Of a stretch of DNA of 64,000 nucleotides, positions 35,696-46,493 are shown one piece after another (position 1 is the first letter of the stretch; every line of letters begins with the position of its first letter). The stretch is taken from assembly GCF_002723835.1 (NCBI RefSeq), contig NZ_BEWG01000022.1, forward strand, positions 90,287 through 154,286, read 5' to 3'. This stretch comes from Mycobacterium sp. shizuoka-1 (GTDB lineage: Bacteria; Actinomycetota; Actinomycetes; Mycobacteriales; Mycobacteriaceae). The notes under the pieces were generated by a model. The model made no database searches and was not told the origin of the DNA. It saw only the letters and a list, made by a program, of their open reading frames with translations. Position numbers and translations under genes: made by a program.

Positions 35696-36517
35696 ATGCG
35701 AATCGCGCTGGCCCAAGTGCTCTCGGACACCGACCCGGCGGTGAACCTCAAGCTGGTCGAGGACTACACCCGCCGCGCCGCCGACGCGGGCGCCAGGCTG
35801 GTGGCCTTCCCGGAAGGGATGATGTGCCGGTTCGGTGTCCCGCTGGCACCGGTCGCCGAACCACTCGACGGACCATGGGCCGACGCGGTGCGTCAGATCG
35901 CGAACAGCGCGGGGATCACCGTGCTCGCCGGCATGTTCACCCCGGTTGCCGACGGACGCGTCACCAACACGGTGCTTGCGGTGGGCGCAGGCGTCGACGC
36001 GCACTACGACAAGATCCACCTCTACGACGCGTTCGGGTTCGCCGAGTCCGACGCCGTCGCGGCGGGTCGTGAGCCGGTGGTGATCACCGTCGACGGGGTC
36101 GGGGTGGGCCTGACCCTGTGCTACGACATCCGCTTCCCCGCTCTCTACGCCGAACTCGCCGACCGCGGTGCGCAGCTGATCACCGTGCATGCCTCGTGGG
36201 GGGCCGGACCGGGCAAGCTCGAGCAGTGGACCCTGCTGGCCCGCGCCCGTGCCCTGGATTCGACGTGCTTCATCGCCGCGGTCGACCAGGGCTATCCGGG
36301 CGACCAGATGGCGACGGCGTCCAAGGCGCCCACCGGTGTGGGGGGCAGCCTGGTGGCGTCGCCACTCGGGGAGGTGGTGGCGGCCGCGGGCGACGATCCG
36401 CAACTGGTGGTGGCCGATATCGACATCGACCGCGTCGCACCGGTGCGCGAGATGCTCGGCGTGCTGCGTAACCGCTCAGAGTTCGCTCAGACTGATAAGG
36501 CAGAATCGCCCAGGTGA
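35696..36517 (+). CDS. Nitrilase-superfamily amidohydrolase (Rv0480c)
   Basis: A 273-aa C-N hydrolase with the complete catalytic triad: E40 in VAFPEG, K106 in YDKIHLYD and C142 in LTLCYDIRFP. The sequence is close to the Nit/deaminated-glutathione amidase and omega-amidase branch, which repair or recycle small amides in the cytosol. GTGA overlap with the next gene shows coupling. Precise substrate unknown. Confidence 0.9.
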   Translation: MRIALAQVLSDTDPAVNLKLVEDYTRRAADAGARLVAFPEGMMCRFGVPLAPVAEPLDGPWADAVRQIANSAGITVLAGMFTPVADGRVTNTVLAVGAGVDAHYDKIHLYDAFGFAESDAVAAGREPVVITVDGVGVGLTLCYDIRFPALYAELADRGAQLITVHASWGAGPGKLEQWTLLARARALDSTCFIAAVDQGYPGDQMATASKAPTGVGGSLVASPLGEVVAAAGDDPQLVVADIDIDRVAPVREMLGVLRNRSEFAQTDKAESPR

Positions 36518-37458
36518 CGAATCCGCCACACGGTCCGAGCCATCCCGTCGGCCCCGGCGACCCGACCACCCCGGCATGGCCGGCGGCCTCCGAGCCGGGC
36601 ACCCCCACCGAGTACATCCCTCGCCCGGGTAGTCCCGCCGACCCGCCGACCCAGCACATCCCGCACGTCCCGCCGCCGGCACCGCCGGCACCGGCCGGAC
36701 CGCCGGCCGAGCCGGAGGAGCCCAAGCGGGGCTTTCTGCGCGACCCGCTGTCGATCGTCCTGTCGCTGATCATCGTGGTGGCGGTGGTGATCGCCGGGGT
36801 GCTGGGCATCGAGCTGTACGTGCGCCACGAAGCCGACACGGTGGTGTCCAGGGCGGTGTCCTGTGTGGTGCAGGATCAGGCCAGCGTCTCGTTCGGGGTC
36901 CGCCCGTTCCTGTTGCAGCACCTGTCCCGGCATTACAGCGACATCTCGGTGCAGACCGCCGGCAACCAGATCCGGCAGGCCAAGGGGATGAAACTCGACC
37001 TGCGACTCGACGACGTCAGGATCAACCAGACCGCCGACTCGGCCGGCACGATGGGCTCGCTGGATGCCACGATCACCTGGTCCAACGACGGCATCCGGCA
37101 GACCGTGCAGGATGCCATCCCGTTCCTGGGCAGCCTGGTCAACAGCGTGTCGACCACGCCGTCGGACGGCACCATCGAGCTGCAGGGCGGCCTGGGCACC
37201 GTGGTCGTCCAACCGGCGGTGTCCAACGGCGAGCTGAGCCTTCAGGTGCTCAAGCTGACCGGGCTCGGCTTCGCGCTGCCGCGCGAAACCGTGCAGCCCG
37301 CGCTGGACGCCTTCATGAGCACGCTGACCAAGAACCTGCCGATGGGAATCCACGCCGACAGCGTCGCGGTCACCGACAGCGGGGTCACGGCGAAGTTCGT
37401 CACCCGCAACGCGACGATTCCCAACGGCCAGCAGGACCCCTGCTTCGCCGGGGTCTAG
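36514..37458 (+). CDS. DUF2993 (LmeA-like) membrane-anchored protein (Rv0479c)
   Basis: A 314-aa protein. Residues 1-75 are Pro/Gly-rich and cytoplasmic, a single helix ([20 protein letters not shown], about 84-104) anchors it, and the rest is an extracytoplasmic DUF2993 domain ([50 protein letters not shown]). LmeA, another mycobacterial DUF2993 protein, affects lipomannan elongation and binds lipid; a similar envelope role is inferred only. Its TAG shares a CTAG with the convergent deoC stop. Confidence 0.82.
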   Translation: MTNPPHGPSHPVGPGDPTTPAWPAASEPGTPTEYIPRPGSPADPPTQHIPHVPPPAPPAPAGPPAEPEEPKRGFLRDPLSIVLSLIIVVAVVIAGVLGIELYVRHEADTVVSRAVSCVVQDQASVSFGVRPFLLQHLSRHYSDISVQTAGNQIRQAKGMKLDLRLDDVRINQTADSAGTMGSLDATITWSNDGIRQTVQDAIPFLGSLVNSVSTTPSDGTIELQGGLGTVVVQPAVSNGELSLQVLKLTGLGFALPRETVQPALDAFMSTLTKNLPMGIHADSVAVTDSGVTAKFVTRNATIPNGQQDPCFAGV

Positions 37459-38168
37459 AGACCGGCCAGTACCGCCCGGGTTCCGGACAAGCCAAGCCGG
37501 GTCGCGCCGGCATCGAGCATCGCCAGCGCGTGCTCGGCGGTGCGGATGCCACCGCTGGCTTTGACCCCGAGCCGGCCGCCGACAGCGGCGGCCATGATCT
37601 CGACCGCGACCACCGACGCGCCGCCGGCGGGATGAAAACCGGTGGAGGTCTTGACGAAATCGGCACCGGATTCCTCCGCGGCCCGGCACACCGCCACCAG
37701 CGTGGCATCGTCGGCGAGGCTGAGCAGGGCGGCCGATTCGACGATCACCTTGAGCACCGCCCCGGGTACGGCGGCGCGGACGGTCGAGATGTCGGCGGCC
37801 ACATCGGCGAAGTCACCGGCCAGTGCGGCACCGACGTCGATGACCATGTCGATCTCGTCGGCGCCGCTGTCCGCCGCGGCCGCGGCCTCGCGGGCCTTGA
37901 TCTCCGGAAGGTGCTTGCCGGACGGGAATCCGGCGACGGCGGCCACGACGAGGTCGCCGGGATGAGTGCTCGCGGCCTTCCGGGCAACCGGCACCATCGA
38001 CGGGGACACGCACACGGCGAACACCCCGAGGTCGACGGCTTCGGCGACCAGTGCGGCGACGTCCGACTCGGTGGCTTCGGGTTTGAGCAGCGTGTGGTCG
38101 ACGAGCGCGGCAACCGCGGCTGGGCCTGGTCCATTCCCGGGTCGCTCCGCTGCTACCCGCCGGACCAT
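37455..38168 (-). CDS. deoC: Deoxyribose-phosphate aldolase
   Basis: A 237-aa class I aldolase cleaving 2-deoxyribose 5-phosphate. [35 protein letters not shown] (Schiff-base lysine) and [16 protein letters not shown] are all diagnostic. The ATG at 38168 overlaps the upstream gene's TGA. The first 18 residues ([18 protein letters not shown]) have no family counterpart and are encoded by a copy of the short dispersed repeat at 38131-38163, so the N-terminus seems to have been replaced or extended by the repeat. Confidence 0.93.
   Translation of the reverse strand: MVRRVAAERPGNGPGPAAVAALVDHTLLKPEATESDVAALVAEAVDLGVFAVCVSPSMVPVARKAASTHPGDLVVAAVAGFPSGKHLPEIKAREAAAAADSGADEIDMVIDVGAALAGDFADVAADISTVRAAVPGAVLKVIVESAALLSLADDATLVAVCRAAEESGADFVKTSTGFHPAGGASVVAVEIMAAAVGGRLGVKASGGIRTAEHALAMLDAGATRLGLSGTRAVLAGL
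38131..38163. repeat. Short dispersed repeat copy at the 5' end of deoC
   Basis: CATTCCCGGGTCGCTCCGCT and the following bases resemble the 36-base units before murB. Here the copy is translated as [13 protein letters not shown] at the start of DeoC. Confidence 0.55.
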
Positions 38169-38587
38169 CAGAACGGTTCCTCGAGACCGCCGGGGTTGCA
38201 GCCCGTCTCGGTCATCGTGTTGTCGTCGACGACGGGCCGCCACGGCTCCAGGTTCCAGCTGGTCTTGCCGGGGGCGCCGAACTCGGCGAAGCGGAAGTGA
38301 CAGACGAATTGGGCCCGCATTCCGGGCAGGTCGGCATCGGGCGCCAGCGCCAGCACCTCGCCCCACGCCTCGTCGATCTCCGACGGCGGCTTGAGCAACT
38401 GGGCGCCCGCCTGACGCCCGGCAGCGGTCGGATAAACCCGCAAGCTTTTCAGATCGCCCCAATCGACCCACTTCACGTGGTCGATGAACGGTGGGGCGGG
38501 ATCGGTGTCGGCCGCGGCCGGGGCGGCCAAGGCCAAAGCCGCCGGGATGACGAGGAGCGCGGCGGCCGGCGGGCGTCGCGCGCTCAG
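38168..38587 (-). CDS. Small secreted protein (Rv0477 family), apparent CTG start
   Basis: About 139 aa. The mature part ([20 protein letters not shown], then a [11 protein letters not shown] block) is a conserved mycobacterial secreted domain with three cysteines in this copy. The frame has a stop at about 38626 and no ATG, GTG or TTG until a TTG at 38536, which would remove a perfect signal peptide ([26 protein letters not shown]). I therefore place the start at the CTG at 38587. It overlaps the upstream TGA as CTGA and has AAGGGAAG about seven bases before it. The TTG start remains the alternative. deoC follows with an ATGA overlap. Confidence 0.65.
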   Translation of the reverse strand: MSARRPPAAALLVIPAALALAAPAAADTDPAPPFIDHVKWVDWGDLKSLRVYPTAAGRQAGAQLLKPPSEIDEAWGEVLALAPDADLPGMRAQFVCHFRFAEFGAPGKTSWNLEPWRPVVDDNTMTETGCNPGGLEEPF

Positions 38588-38865
38588 CGCGACTTCCCTT
38601 GGACTTCGAGCAGCCGGGGCCGGACGTCAACCAGGTAGACACCGGAGGCCACGGCGGCGATCGCCACGCCCGTGACGCCCAGGAACAGCGACAGCACACC
38701 GGCGACCCCGAGGATGACCAGCCAGACCGGCTTGGTCAGCTTCTCGGCCGCGGTGTACGCGTCCGGCCGTTGCATTGCCGCGTGCACGAACGCGTAGATG
38801 GTCGCCACGGTGACCGCCCAGAACACGACCTGAAGAACAAGACCCGCCACACCTTGCAGCATCAC
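38584..38865 (-). CDS. DUF2516 small membrane protein (Rv0476)
   Basis: A 93-aa protein with helices at about 5-28 ([20 protein letters not shown]) and about 48-72 ([20 protein letters not shown]), extending into a third hydrophobic stretch. The block [20 protein letters not shown] (AFVHAAM here) KPVW between helices is typical of DUF2516. GTG at 38865 and ATG at 38862 are adjacent start options. It precedes the secreted Rv0477-like gene with overlapping stop/start. Function unknown. Confidence 0.8.
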   Translation of the reverse strand: MMLQGVAGLVLQVVFWAVTVATIYAFVHAAMQRPDAYTAAEKLTKPVWLVILGVAGVLSLFLGVTGVAIAAVASGVYLVDVRPRLLEVQGKSR

Positions 38866-38902
38866 GGCTACCAGGGTAGGCGGGTCTTGTCCCGACAGCG
38901 AA

Positions 38903-39514
38903 TTACTTCTGGGTGACCTTCTTGGCCGGGGCGGCCTTCTTGGCCGGGGCCTTCTTGGCCGCAGCCTTGGCCGGAGCGGCCTTCTTGGCCGGGGCGGCCT
39001 TCTTGGCGGGGGCCTTGGCCGGGGCCTCCTTGGCGGGCAGCTCGACGCCGACCAGCTTGGCGGCGCGCTCGCCGACGGCGCGGGTCTGCGACGATACGTT
39101 GCCCAGCGCCTCCTGGGTCAGCTCGACAGCCTGGTCGACGTAACCCTCGGCACGGGCGGCGACATCCTTGAGCTCGGGCTGGTTGCGCAGCCGCTCCAGG
39201 GCGGCCTCGCCACGCTCGACGAGGCTGTTGTAAGTCGCAGTCGCGGACTCGACGTAGCCCTCGGCGGCCTTGCGCAGCTCCTCCGTGGACAGCTTGCCGC
39301 GCAGCTCCTCGGCCCGCTGCGGCAGGTCTTCCTGCAGCTTGGTCAGCGCGGCGCGACGATCCGCGGCGCGGGTGCTGGCCTCGCTGCGGGCGTCCTCGGC
39401 GCGCTCACGCAGGGTCGCCAGGATCTCGTTGACGGTGGCCAGGGCCAGATCGGCGGCACCGACAGCGGCAAGCAGCGGGGCCTTCAGGTCCTCGACGTTG
39501 GGGTTCTCAGCCAT
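38903..39514 (-). CDS. hbhA: Heparin-binding hemagglutinin HbhA
   Basis: A 203-aa surface adhesin. Residues 1-155 are a long amphipathic coiled coil ([40 protein letters not shown]). The C-terminal 45 residues are Lys/Ala/Pro repeats ([20 protein letters not shown]) that bind heparan sulfate and are methylated in M. tuberculosis. No signal peptide, as in the family. AAAGGAGCC before the ATG is a strong ribosome-binding site. The repeat tract is nucleotide-repetitive (38925-39030) and may vary in length. Confidence 0.96.
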   Translation of the reverse strand: MAENPNVEDLKAPLLAAVGAADLALATVNEILATLRERAEDARSEASTRAADRRAALTKLQEDLPQRAEELRGKLSTEELRKAAEGYVESATATYNSLVERGEAALERLRNQPELKDVAARAEGYVDQAVELTQEALGNVSSQTRAVGERAAKLVGVELPAKEAPAKAPAKKAAPAKKAAPAKAAAKKAPAKKAAPAKKVTQK

Positions 39515-39584
39515 CGTAGTGGCTCCTTTCGATGTTGGATTCGGTTGTCAGTTAGCGGTTTTCGTCAGGTTGGCTGGTCTGCGG

Positions 39585-39977
39585 TTACTCAGTCGACAGC
39601 TCCTCACGCGCAGCTTCGTTCTGCTGGCAGAACGAGGTGTAGATGTCGAGCAGAACCTGCTTCTGACGCTCGGTGATCACGGTGTCGGTGATGATCGCGT
39701 CGTGCACCTTGCTCGCCTCTCCAGGCTCGAGAATCCCGGCCCGGATGTAGAGCACCTCGGCCGACAGCCGCAGTGCCTTGGCGATCTGGCTCAGCACCTC
39801 CGCAGAGGGTTTCCGTAGTCCCCGTTCGATCTGGCTGAGGTACGGATTGCTGACACCGGCCTTCTCGGCCAACTGCCGCACCGAAACCTGAGCGGCTTCA
39901 CGCTGCGCCCTGATGAAGCCACCGATGTCATGCGCGGCGTTGGACACCACAGCTTGAAGATCTCCGTCTTGCGCCAT
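39585..39977 (-). CDS. XRE-family transcriptional regulator (Rv0474)
   Basis: A 130-aa regulator with HTH_3 at about residues 20-75 (FIRAQREAAQVSVRQLAEKA, GVSNPYLSQIERGLRKPSAE) and a helical C-terminal part (ITERQKQVLLDIYTSFCQQN). It sits 70 bases upstream of hbhA on the same strand, in conserved order. Two hairpins lie in its upstream gap (40034-40068) and could be an autoregulatory operator or the terminator of the upstream gene. Confidence 0.9.
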   Translation of the reverse strand: MAQDGDLQAVVSNAAHDIGGFIRAQREAAQVSVRQLAEKAGVSNPYLSQIERGLRKPSAEVLSQIAKALRLSAEVLYIRAGILEPGEASKVHDAIITDTVITERQKQVLLDIYTSFCQQNEAAREELSTE

Positions 39978-40052
39978 GGTTCACCTCCCGTCGCGGTGGG
40001 TATGCGGTGCGTACGTCCGCCACATTACGCGGGGGTGCTAACTTTTGCAAGC

Positions 40053-40068
40053 ACCTGCTAGCGCAGGT
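40053..40068. promoter_or_regulatory. Hairpin between the DUF445 gene and the XRE regulator
   Basis: ACCTGC-TAGC-GCAGGT forms a perfect 6-bp stem with a 4-base loop. Next to it GTGCTAACTTTTGCAAGCAC (40035-40054) is a second inverted repeat. Either terminates the upstream gene or serves as an XRE operator. Confidence 0.45.
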
Positions 40069-41402
40069 CAGAAGAGTATTTGCGCCACGGTGTAGATGAT
40101 CAGGCCGGCCAGGGCACCCACCACGGTGCCGTTGATCCGGATGAATTGCAGGTCTCGGCCGACGTGCAGTTCGATCCGCCGACTGGCTTCCTCGGCGTCC
40201 CACCGCTCGATCGTGTCGGTGATGATCGTAGTGATCTCAGCGCCGTACTGAGCGACCAGATGCTGAGCGCCGCGCACGATCCAGTTGTCCACCTTGTCGC
40301 GTAACTCGGCATCGTCGCGCAGCGACTCCCCGATCCGCACGATCGAATCGGCGATGCGAGTGCGCAGCGCGCTCGACGGATCGTCAACACCGTCAAGTAC
40401 CAAGCGCTTCAACGTCTTCCACGCCGTCTCCGCCGCACGGGTGACCTCGTCGCGCGCCATCAGCTGTTCTTTGACCGCCTCGGCGCGCGCGATCGTCGCC
40501 TCGTCGTTCTGCAGATCGCTGGCGAACTCGAACAGGAAACGCGTCGCCGATTGGCGCAGTTCGTGATTCGGATCACGCCGCACCTTGTCGGTGAAATCCA
40601 TCAACTCTCGGTGAATCCGGTCGCCGACCAGCTGGTCGACGAATCGCGGTGACCAGCTGGGGGAATCGCGGGTGACGACGCGCTCGATGGTGTCGCCGGC
40701 GTTCAGCGCCCACTCAAAGGCCCGGTCGCACAACAGCTGGATCAGCGCCTCCTGGCGGTTCTCGGCCAGCAGCTCGGCCAGCACCCGGCCCACCGGTGGC
40801 CCCCACTGCGGTTCGGCCAGCCGTTTGACAATGGTGCGGTCGATGACCTGCTGGATGTCTTCGTCGTTGAGCAGTTCCACGACGACCCGCAGCACCGTGC
40901 CGGTCTCGGTGGCCACCCGGGCGGCATGCGCCGGGTCGGACAGCCACTTGCCCAGCCGGCCGGCCACGTCGGCGTCGCGCAGTTTGGTCTCCACCACGTC
41001 CGGCGACAGGAAGTTCTCCCGCACAAAGCTGCCCAGGCCCTCGCCGAGCTGGTCCTTCTTGCGCTTGATGATCGCCGTGTGCGGGATCTCGAGGCCCAGG
41101 GGATGCCGGAACAGTGCGGTGACCGCGAACCAGTCGGCCAGCGCACCGACCATCCCGGCCTCGGCGGCGGCCCCCACGTAGCCGATCCAAGCCGGCCCGC
41201 CGTGGGCCTGGCCCCAACGGCAGACCAGGAAGATCACGGTGGCACCGATCAGGAAACTCAGCGCGACAGCCTTCATCCGGCGCAGTGCGCGGCGGCGCTG
41301 GTCGTCGGCCTCGGGGTCGGCCCCGGCGAACGACTCCGCAAACGAGGCACCGGTGCGGGCCGAGCCCGTCGGCAACGCCGGGAGGCGATGTTTGGCTGTC
41401 AC
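40068..41402 (-). CDS. DUF445 membrane-associated protein (Rv0473)
   Basis: A 444-aa DUF445 protein. One N-terminal helix (VALSFLIGATVIFLVCRWGQ, about 46-64) and a helical hairpin GYVGAAAEAGMVGALADWFA precede the family signature TALFRHPLGLEIPHTAIIKR. A long amphipathic helical region follows, and a C-terminal helix (NGTVVGALAGLIIYTVAQIL) ends the protein. The paired end helices with a long hydrophilic middle are typical. Function unknown; it diverges from the TetR gene across about 99 bases. Confidence 0.88.
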   Translation of the reverse strand: MTAKHRLPALPTGSARTGASFAESFAGADPEADDQRRRALRRMKAVALSFLIGATVIFLVCRWGQAHGGPAWIGYVGAAAEAGMVGALADWFAVTALFRHPLGLEIPHTAIIKRKKDQLGEGLGSFVRENFLSPDVVETKLRDADVAGRLGKWLSDPAHAARVATETGTVLRVVVELLNDEDIQQVIDRTIVKRLAEPQWGPPVGRVLAELLAENRQEALIQLLCDRAFEWALNAGDTIERVVTRDSPSWSPRFVDQLVGDRIHRELMDFTDKVRRDPNHELRQSATRFLFEFASDLQNDEATIARAEAVKEQLMARDEVTRAAETAWKTLKRLVLDGVDDPSSALRTRIADSIVRIGESLRDDAELRDKVDNWIVRGAQHLVAQYGAEITTIITDTIERWDAEEASRRIELHVGRDLQFIRINGTVVGALAGLIIYTVAQILF

Positions 41403-41501
41403 ACCACCATCATCCGCTATCCGCCGACCCAGTTAATGTGACGGTGCCGTTCGATCAGACCGTAGAATCGTCGACAACGAAGGGGAACGGACTCCGCGAC
41501 A

Positions 41502-42203
41502 GTGGCACAGCAGACTACCCATGGGGTCGCCAAGACCGATGGTCGCAAGCGGCGCTGGCATCAACACAAGGTCGAACGCCGCACCGAGTTGGTCGACGGC
41601 GCACTCGGGGCCGTCCGCCGACGCGGCCGCGACATCAGTATGGACGAGATAGCTGCGGAAATAGGCGTCTCCAAGACCGTTCTCTACCGCTACTTCGTCG
41701 ACAAGAATGACCTCACCACTGCGATCATGATGCGGTTCGCGCAGACCACCCTGATCCCCAACATGGCTGCGGCATTGTCGTCGAACCTGGACGGATTCGA
41801 CCTCACCCGGGAGATCATCCGGGTCTACGTGGATACCGTCGCCGCCGAGCCCGCAACGTACCAATTCGTGATGGCAAACAGTTCGGCGAGCAAAAACAAA
41901 GTCATCGCCGACTCGGAGCAAATCATCGCCAGGATGCTCGCGGTGGTGCTCCGCAGGCGCATGCAGCGGGCCGGCATGGACACCGGCGGGGTCGAGCCCT
42001 GGGCCTACCTCATCGTCGGCGGCGTCCAGTTGGCCACCCACTCCTGGATGTCGAACCCGCGGATGAGCAGCGACAATCTGATCGATTACCTGACCATGCT
42101 GTGCTGGAACGCCCTGTGCGGCATCGTCGAGGCCGGCGGATCGCTGGACAGGTTCAGCGCCGGGCCGCACCCGTCGCCTGCGCTGCCGCCCACCCTCACT
42201 TGA
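41502..42203 (+). CDS. TetR-family transcriptional regulator (Rv0472c)
   Basis: A 233-aa regulator from GTG at 41502. The HTH is at about residues 28-70 ([40 protein letters not shown]). The ligand domain is almost identical in my memory to the M. tuberculosis protein (MANSSASKNKVIADSEQIIA, GGVEPWAYLIVGGVQLATHS). It is divergent from the DUF445 gene, a possible target. Ligand unknown. Confidence 0.92.
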   Translation: MAQQTTHGVAKTDGRKRRWHQHKVERRTELVDGALGAVRRRGRDISMDEIAAEIGVSKTVLYRYFVDKNDLTTAIMMRFAQTTLIPNMAAALSSNLDGFDLTREIIRVYVDTVAAEPATYQFVMANSSASKNKVIADSEQIIARMLAVVLRRRMQRAGMDTGGVEPWAYLIVGGVQLATHSWMSNPRMSSDNLIDYLTMLCWNALCGIVEAGGSLDRFSAGPHPSPALPPTLT

Positions 42204-43083
42204 GATACGGGCCGAGCAGCTGGTCCCACGACTTGCTCAGCTTGGCGTACTCGTCCTCGCAGCCGTCGGCGCGGTCCTGCGGCAGCGATCCGCTGCTGAC
42301 CAGGTCGGCGTTGTCAACCGGATCGGCGCCGTAGACCCAGCATTCGAGGTTGTACATCCGGGCCAGGTCCAGCGAATGCACGTCGGCGAGCTGCCCTTCG
42401 TCGATCTCGCCGCCTTTCTGGTCGCTGTAGCCCTTGAATTCGCGGGCGAAATCCTTGACCGCCTGGACCGACTCCGGGTCGATCTTCCCGTCCGGACCGG
42501 GTGCCAGCAGGATGTACGCGGCGAGCTGATCGGCCACGTCTTCCTCCCTGCCGGTCGCGGGCAGGTCGTAGAGGTCGATCACCATATGGCCGGTCTCGTG
42601 ATAGAACGTGGCGATCTCGGAGTTGATCGCCGAGGCCTGCGGGTCGGCGTCACCGGCCTTGGTGTAGATGTCCAGGGCGTCGGCGGCGTCCTCGTAGCAG
42701 ATCGTGACCGACTTCTCGTCGGGGCTCCAATAGGCGTTCGCGGTGTCGCACTGCTTGCCGATCAGCGGGATGTCGTAGGGCAGCTTCAGCGACTCGGTGA
42801 TGCCGTCGGCGAGGTCTTCGAGCAGGTGCTCGTTTTTCATCAGGTCGCGGCCGGTGATCGCCTCCGGCGAGGTCGCGTCCTCGTAGGTCGCGGTCATCCT
42901 GCCCGGCCAGTCCGCGTCGTCGCCGTCCGGTTGGCCAGATGGCTGCGGCGCGGCCTGCGCCGTCGAGGGCGCGACCGCGGACTCCGAGGTCGGCTTCGGT
43001 GTGTTGTCGTGTCCACACCCCGCCGCCACCGCCACCAGCGCCATGGCCACCGAGCACACCCGACCGCGCATCCACTCCCCCAA
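42196..43083 (-). CDS. Putative metallopeptidase lipoprotein (DUF4344)
   Basis: A 295-aa protein with a short signal and lipobox AAGC at about Cys23. After a Ser/Pro/Ala-rich linker, the globular domain carries ATFYHETGHMVIDLYDLP, an HExxH zinc motif, followed by EEDVADQLAAYIL whose acidic residues could supply the third ligand. DUF4344 proteins are predicted zinc peptidases. Conserved cysteines (GKQCDTANAYW, SVTICYED) suggest a disulfide. It overlaps the TetR gene tail to tail by 8 bases. Confidence 0.82.
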   Translation of the reverse strand: MGEWMRGRVCSVAMALVAVAAGCGHDNTPKPTSESAVAPSTAQAAPQPSGQPDGDDADWPGRMTATYEDATSPEAITGRDLMKNEHLLEDLADGITESLKLPYDIPLIGKQCDTANAYWSPDEKSVTICYEDAADALDIYTKAGDADPQASAINSEIATFYHETGHMVIDLYDLPATGREEDVADQLAAYILLAPGPDGKIDPESVQAVKDFAREFKGYSDQKGGEIDEGQLADVHSLDLARMYNLECWVYGADPVDNADLVSSGSLPQDRADGCEDEYAKLSKSWDQLLGPYLK

Positions 43084-43264
43084 CCGTCGTCCGTTCCGAG
43101 CCTCATGATGTTAACTGCGCCCGCCCCGGCAGGTGGGCCAGCACGCAGGCGGCGAACTTCGCGAAATCCCGGGTCGAATCGGGTAGAACAAATCGTCGGG
43201 GTCTTGCGTGCGATATTTCGTCGGGCGGAATGGTTTCGCGTCATACATGTCTAGGGAGGCCGCG

Positions 43265-44596
43265 GTGGAAAGCGACAGCGCACAGGTGCGTAGGCGGATG
43301 GGACTGATTGCCGCCGTTGCGATATCGATGTCGGCGCTGTTTGCTGGTTCCGGAGTGAGTGCGGCTGATCCCTACGACGGGGACGACGGCGGCGGCGACA
43401 GCAGCTACAGCAGCGGCGGTGACGACGGTGGCAGTGTGCCGGAGGCGCCCTCGGGTGGCAGTGTGCCGGAGGCGCCCTCGGGTGGCGGGATGGAGGAGCC
43501 GTCCGGCGGAGCCTTGGACGAGCCCGGCGGCACCGAAGCGCCCACCGGCGGCATTCCCGACGAGCCCGGCGGCGCCGAAACACCCGGCACCGCGACGGAC
43601 GTCGAGCCCGGCGGCGGCACGCCCGCCGAACCCGGCAACGACGGGCCCGCGGGCGGGGGCGCCACCCCGGCACCGGACTCCGGCGGGGGCGCCACCGCGA
43701 CACCGGAGCCCGGCGAAGAGGCCACCGAGCCGAGCGGTCCGCAGGCATCGCAGGAGGACGTCACCACCGCCATGGCCTCCGAAGTGGAGACCATCACGTC
43801 CACCGAGGTCTCGTCGCAAGAACTGACCAGCTACCAGGAGTCGATTTCGTCGACCGTGACCACCTCGTCGCTGACCACCGGCCTGGCGCTGAGCAGCCCT
43901 GTGACACTGTGGAATTCGAGCTGGATCTCCTACGACAGCTACTACCGCCCGGTGTTCACCAACCCGTACCGGACACCGCTGAGCGTGCTCTACGACTACG
44001 GCGGCAGCACCCAGGTACTCACCGTGGCGCCGCTGGCGCGCGCCACCCTGAACGTGCCTGACGCCGGGGTCTACAGCTTCACCGCCATGACCCGTCCGGC
44101 GTCCGGGCCGGCCACCAATCTGTCGGTGGGCAGCTTCTCCGGCGGCGGCTACCAGCCCGCGCCCGGGCAGGCCCCGCCGCAGCGGCCGGCGTCGCTGAAC
44201 ACCCAGAAGAATGCGCTGGTCCAGGTGCGGTTCGACCGGGGCAGCTCGGCGCCGTTCCGGGTCAAGACGCTGACCGACCTGGGCGCCGATCCCGCCGTCA
44301 ACGGCGCCACCAAGGTGCTGCTCGACGAGGAGGTGCCGGCCTGGGGGCAGTGGTCCAAGACCGACAAGGGCGAAGCCGTGTTCGTCATCTCCCAGACCCA
44401 GACGTTGCCCGGCGTCAACCCGCCGGCCCAGGAGCCGCTGCCCGGCTACAACGTGAAACTGACCGCTGCCGAGAAGCCGTCCTGGGTCGAGAAGAACAAG
44501 ACCGCACTGATCGTGGTCGCCGTCGGCGCCGGGGTGCTGGCACTGGCGGCGGTCGGGTTCATGCTGGTTTCGCGGCGCCGCGGCGCCGGCGGTTGA
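43265..44596 (+). CDS. Exported, C-terminally membrane-anchored protein with acidic Gly/Pro-rich region
   Basis: A 443-aa protein from GTG at 43265, chosen because AGGGAGG lies just upstream; an ATG at 43247 and GTG at 43208 are in frame. A signal peptide (MGLIAAVAISMSALFAGSGV, cleavage near SAADP) precedes about 140 residues of Gly/Glu/Pro repeats (GGSVPEAPSGGSVPEAPSGG). A globular domain (about 180-390; SSPVTLWNSSWISYDSYYRP) and one C-terminal helix (IVVAVGAGVLALAAVGFMLV) with basic tail follow. The helix plus RRR tail suggests surface display. Function unknown. Confidence 0.72.
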   Translation: MESDSAQVRRRMGLIAAVAISMSALFAGSGVSAADPYDGDDGGGDSSYSSGGDDGGSVPEAPSGGSVPEAPSGGGMEEPSGGALDEPGGTEAPTGGIPDEPGGAETPGTATDVEPGGGTPAEPGNDGPAGGGATPAPDSGGGATATPEPGEEATEPSGPQASQEDVTTAMASEVETITSTEVSSQELTSYQESISSTVTTSSLTTGLALSSPVTLWNSSWISYDSYYRPVFTNPYRTPLSVLYDYGGSTQVLTVAPLARATLNVPDAGVYSFTAMTRPASGPATNLSVGSFSGGGYQPAPGQAPPQRPASLNTQKNALVQVRFDRGSSAPFRVKTLTDLGADPAVNGATKVLLDEEVPAWGQWSKTDKGEAVFVISQTQTLPGVNPPAQEPLPGYNVKLTAAEKPSWVEKNKTALIVVAVGAGVLALAAVGFMLVSRRRGAGG

Positions 44597-44618
44597 TGGG
44601 GAGCTAGTCTCGTCGGCT

Positions 44619-46354
<1,736 letters not shown>

Positions 46355-46493
46355 CTACCTTCCAGCTTTTACGTTCACCTGGCCGGATGCTGGGCAAAGC
46401 GATGCTGCCGCAACGGCGCCCGACCAAAACCTGCAGCCTAGTCAATTCCCCCGCGAAATGCACAAGGCGCGAGCGGCGTCACAGCTACCTGCA

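Noticed and set aside
38925..39030. GCC/TTC-rich repeats in hbhA considered as a non-coding repeat
   Set aside because: They encode the known Lys/Ala/Pro heparin-binding tail.
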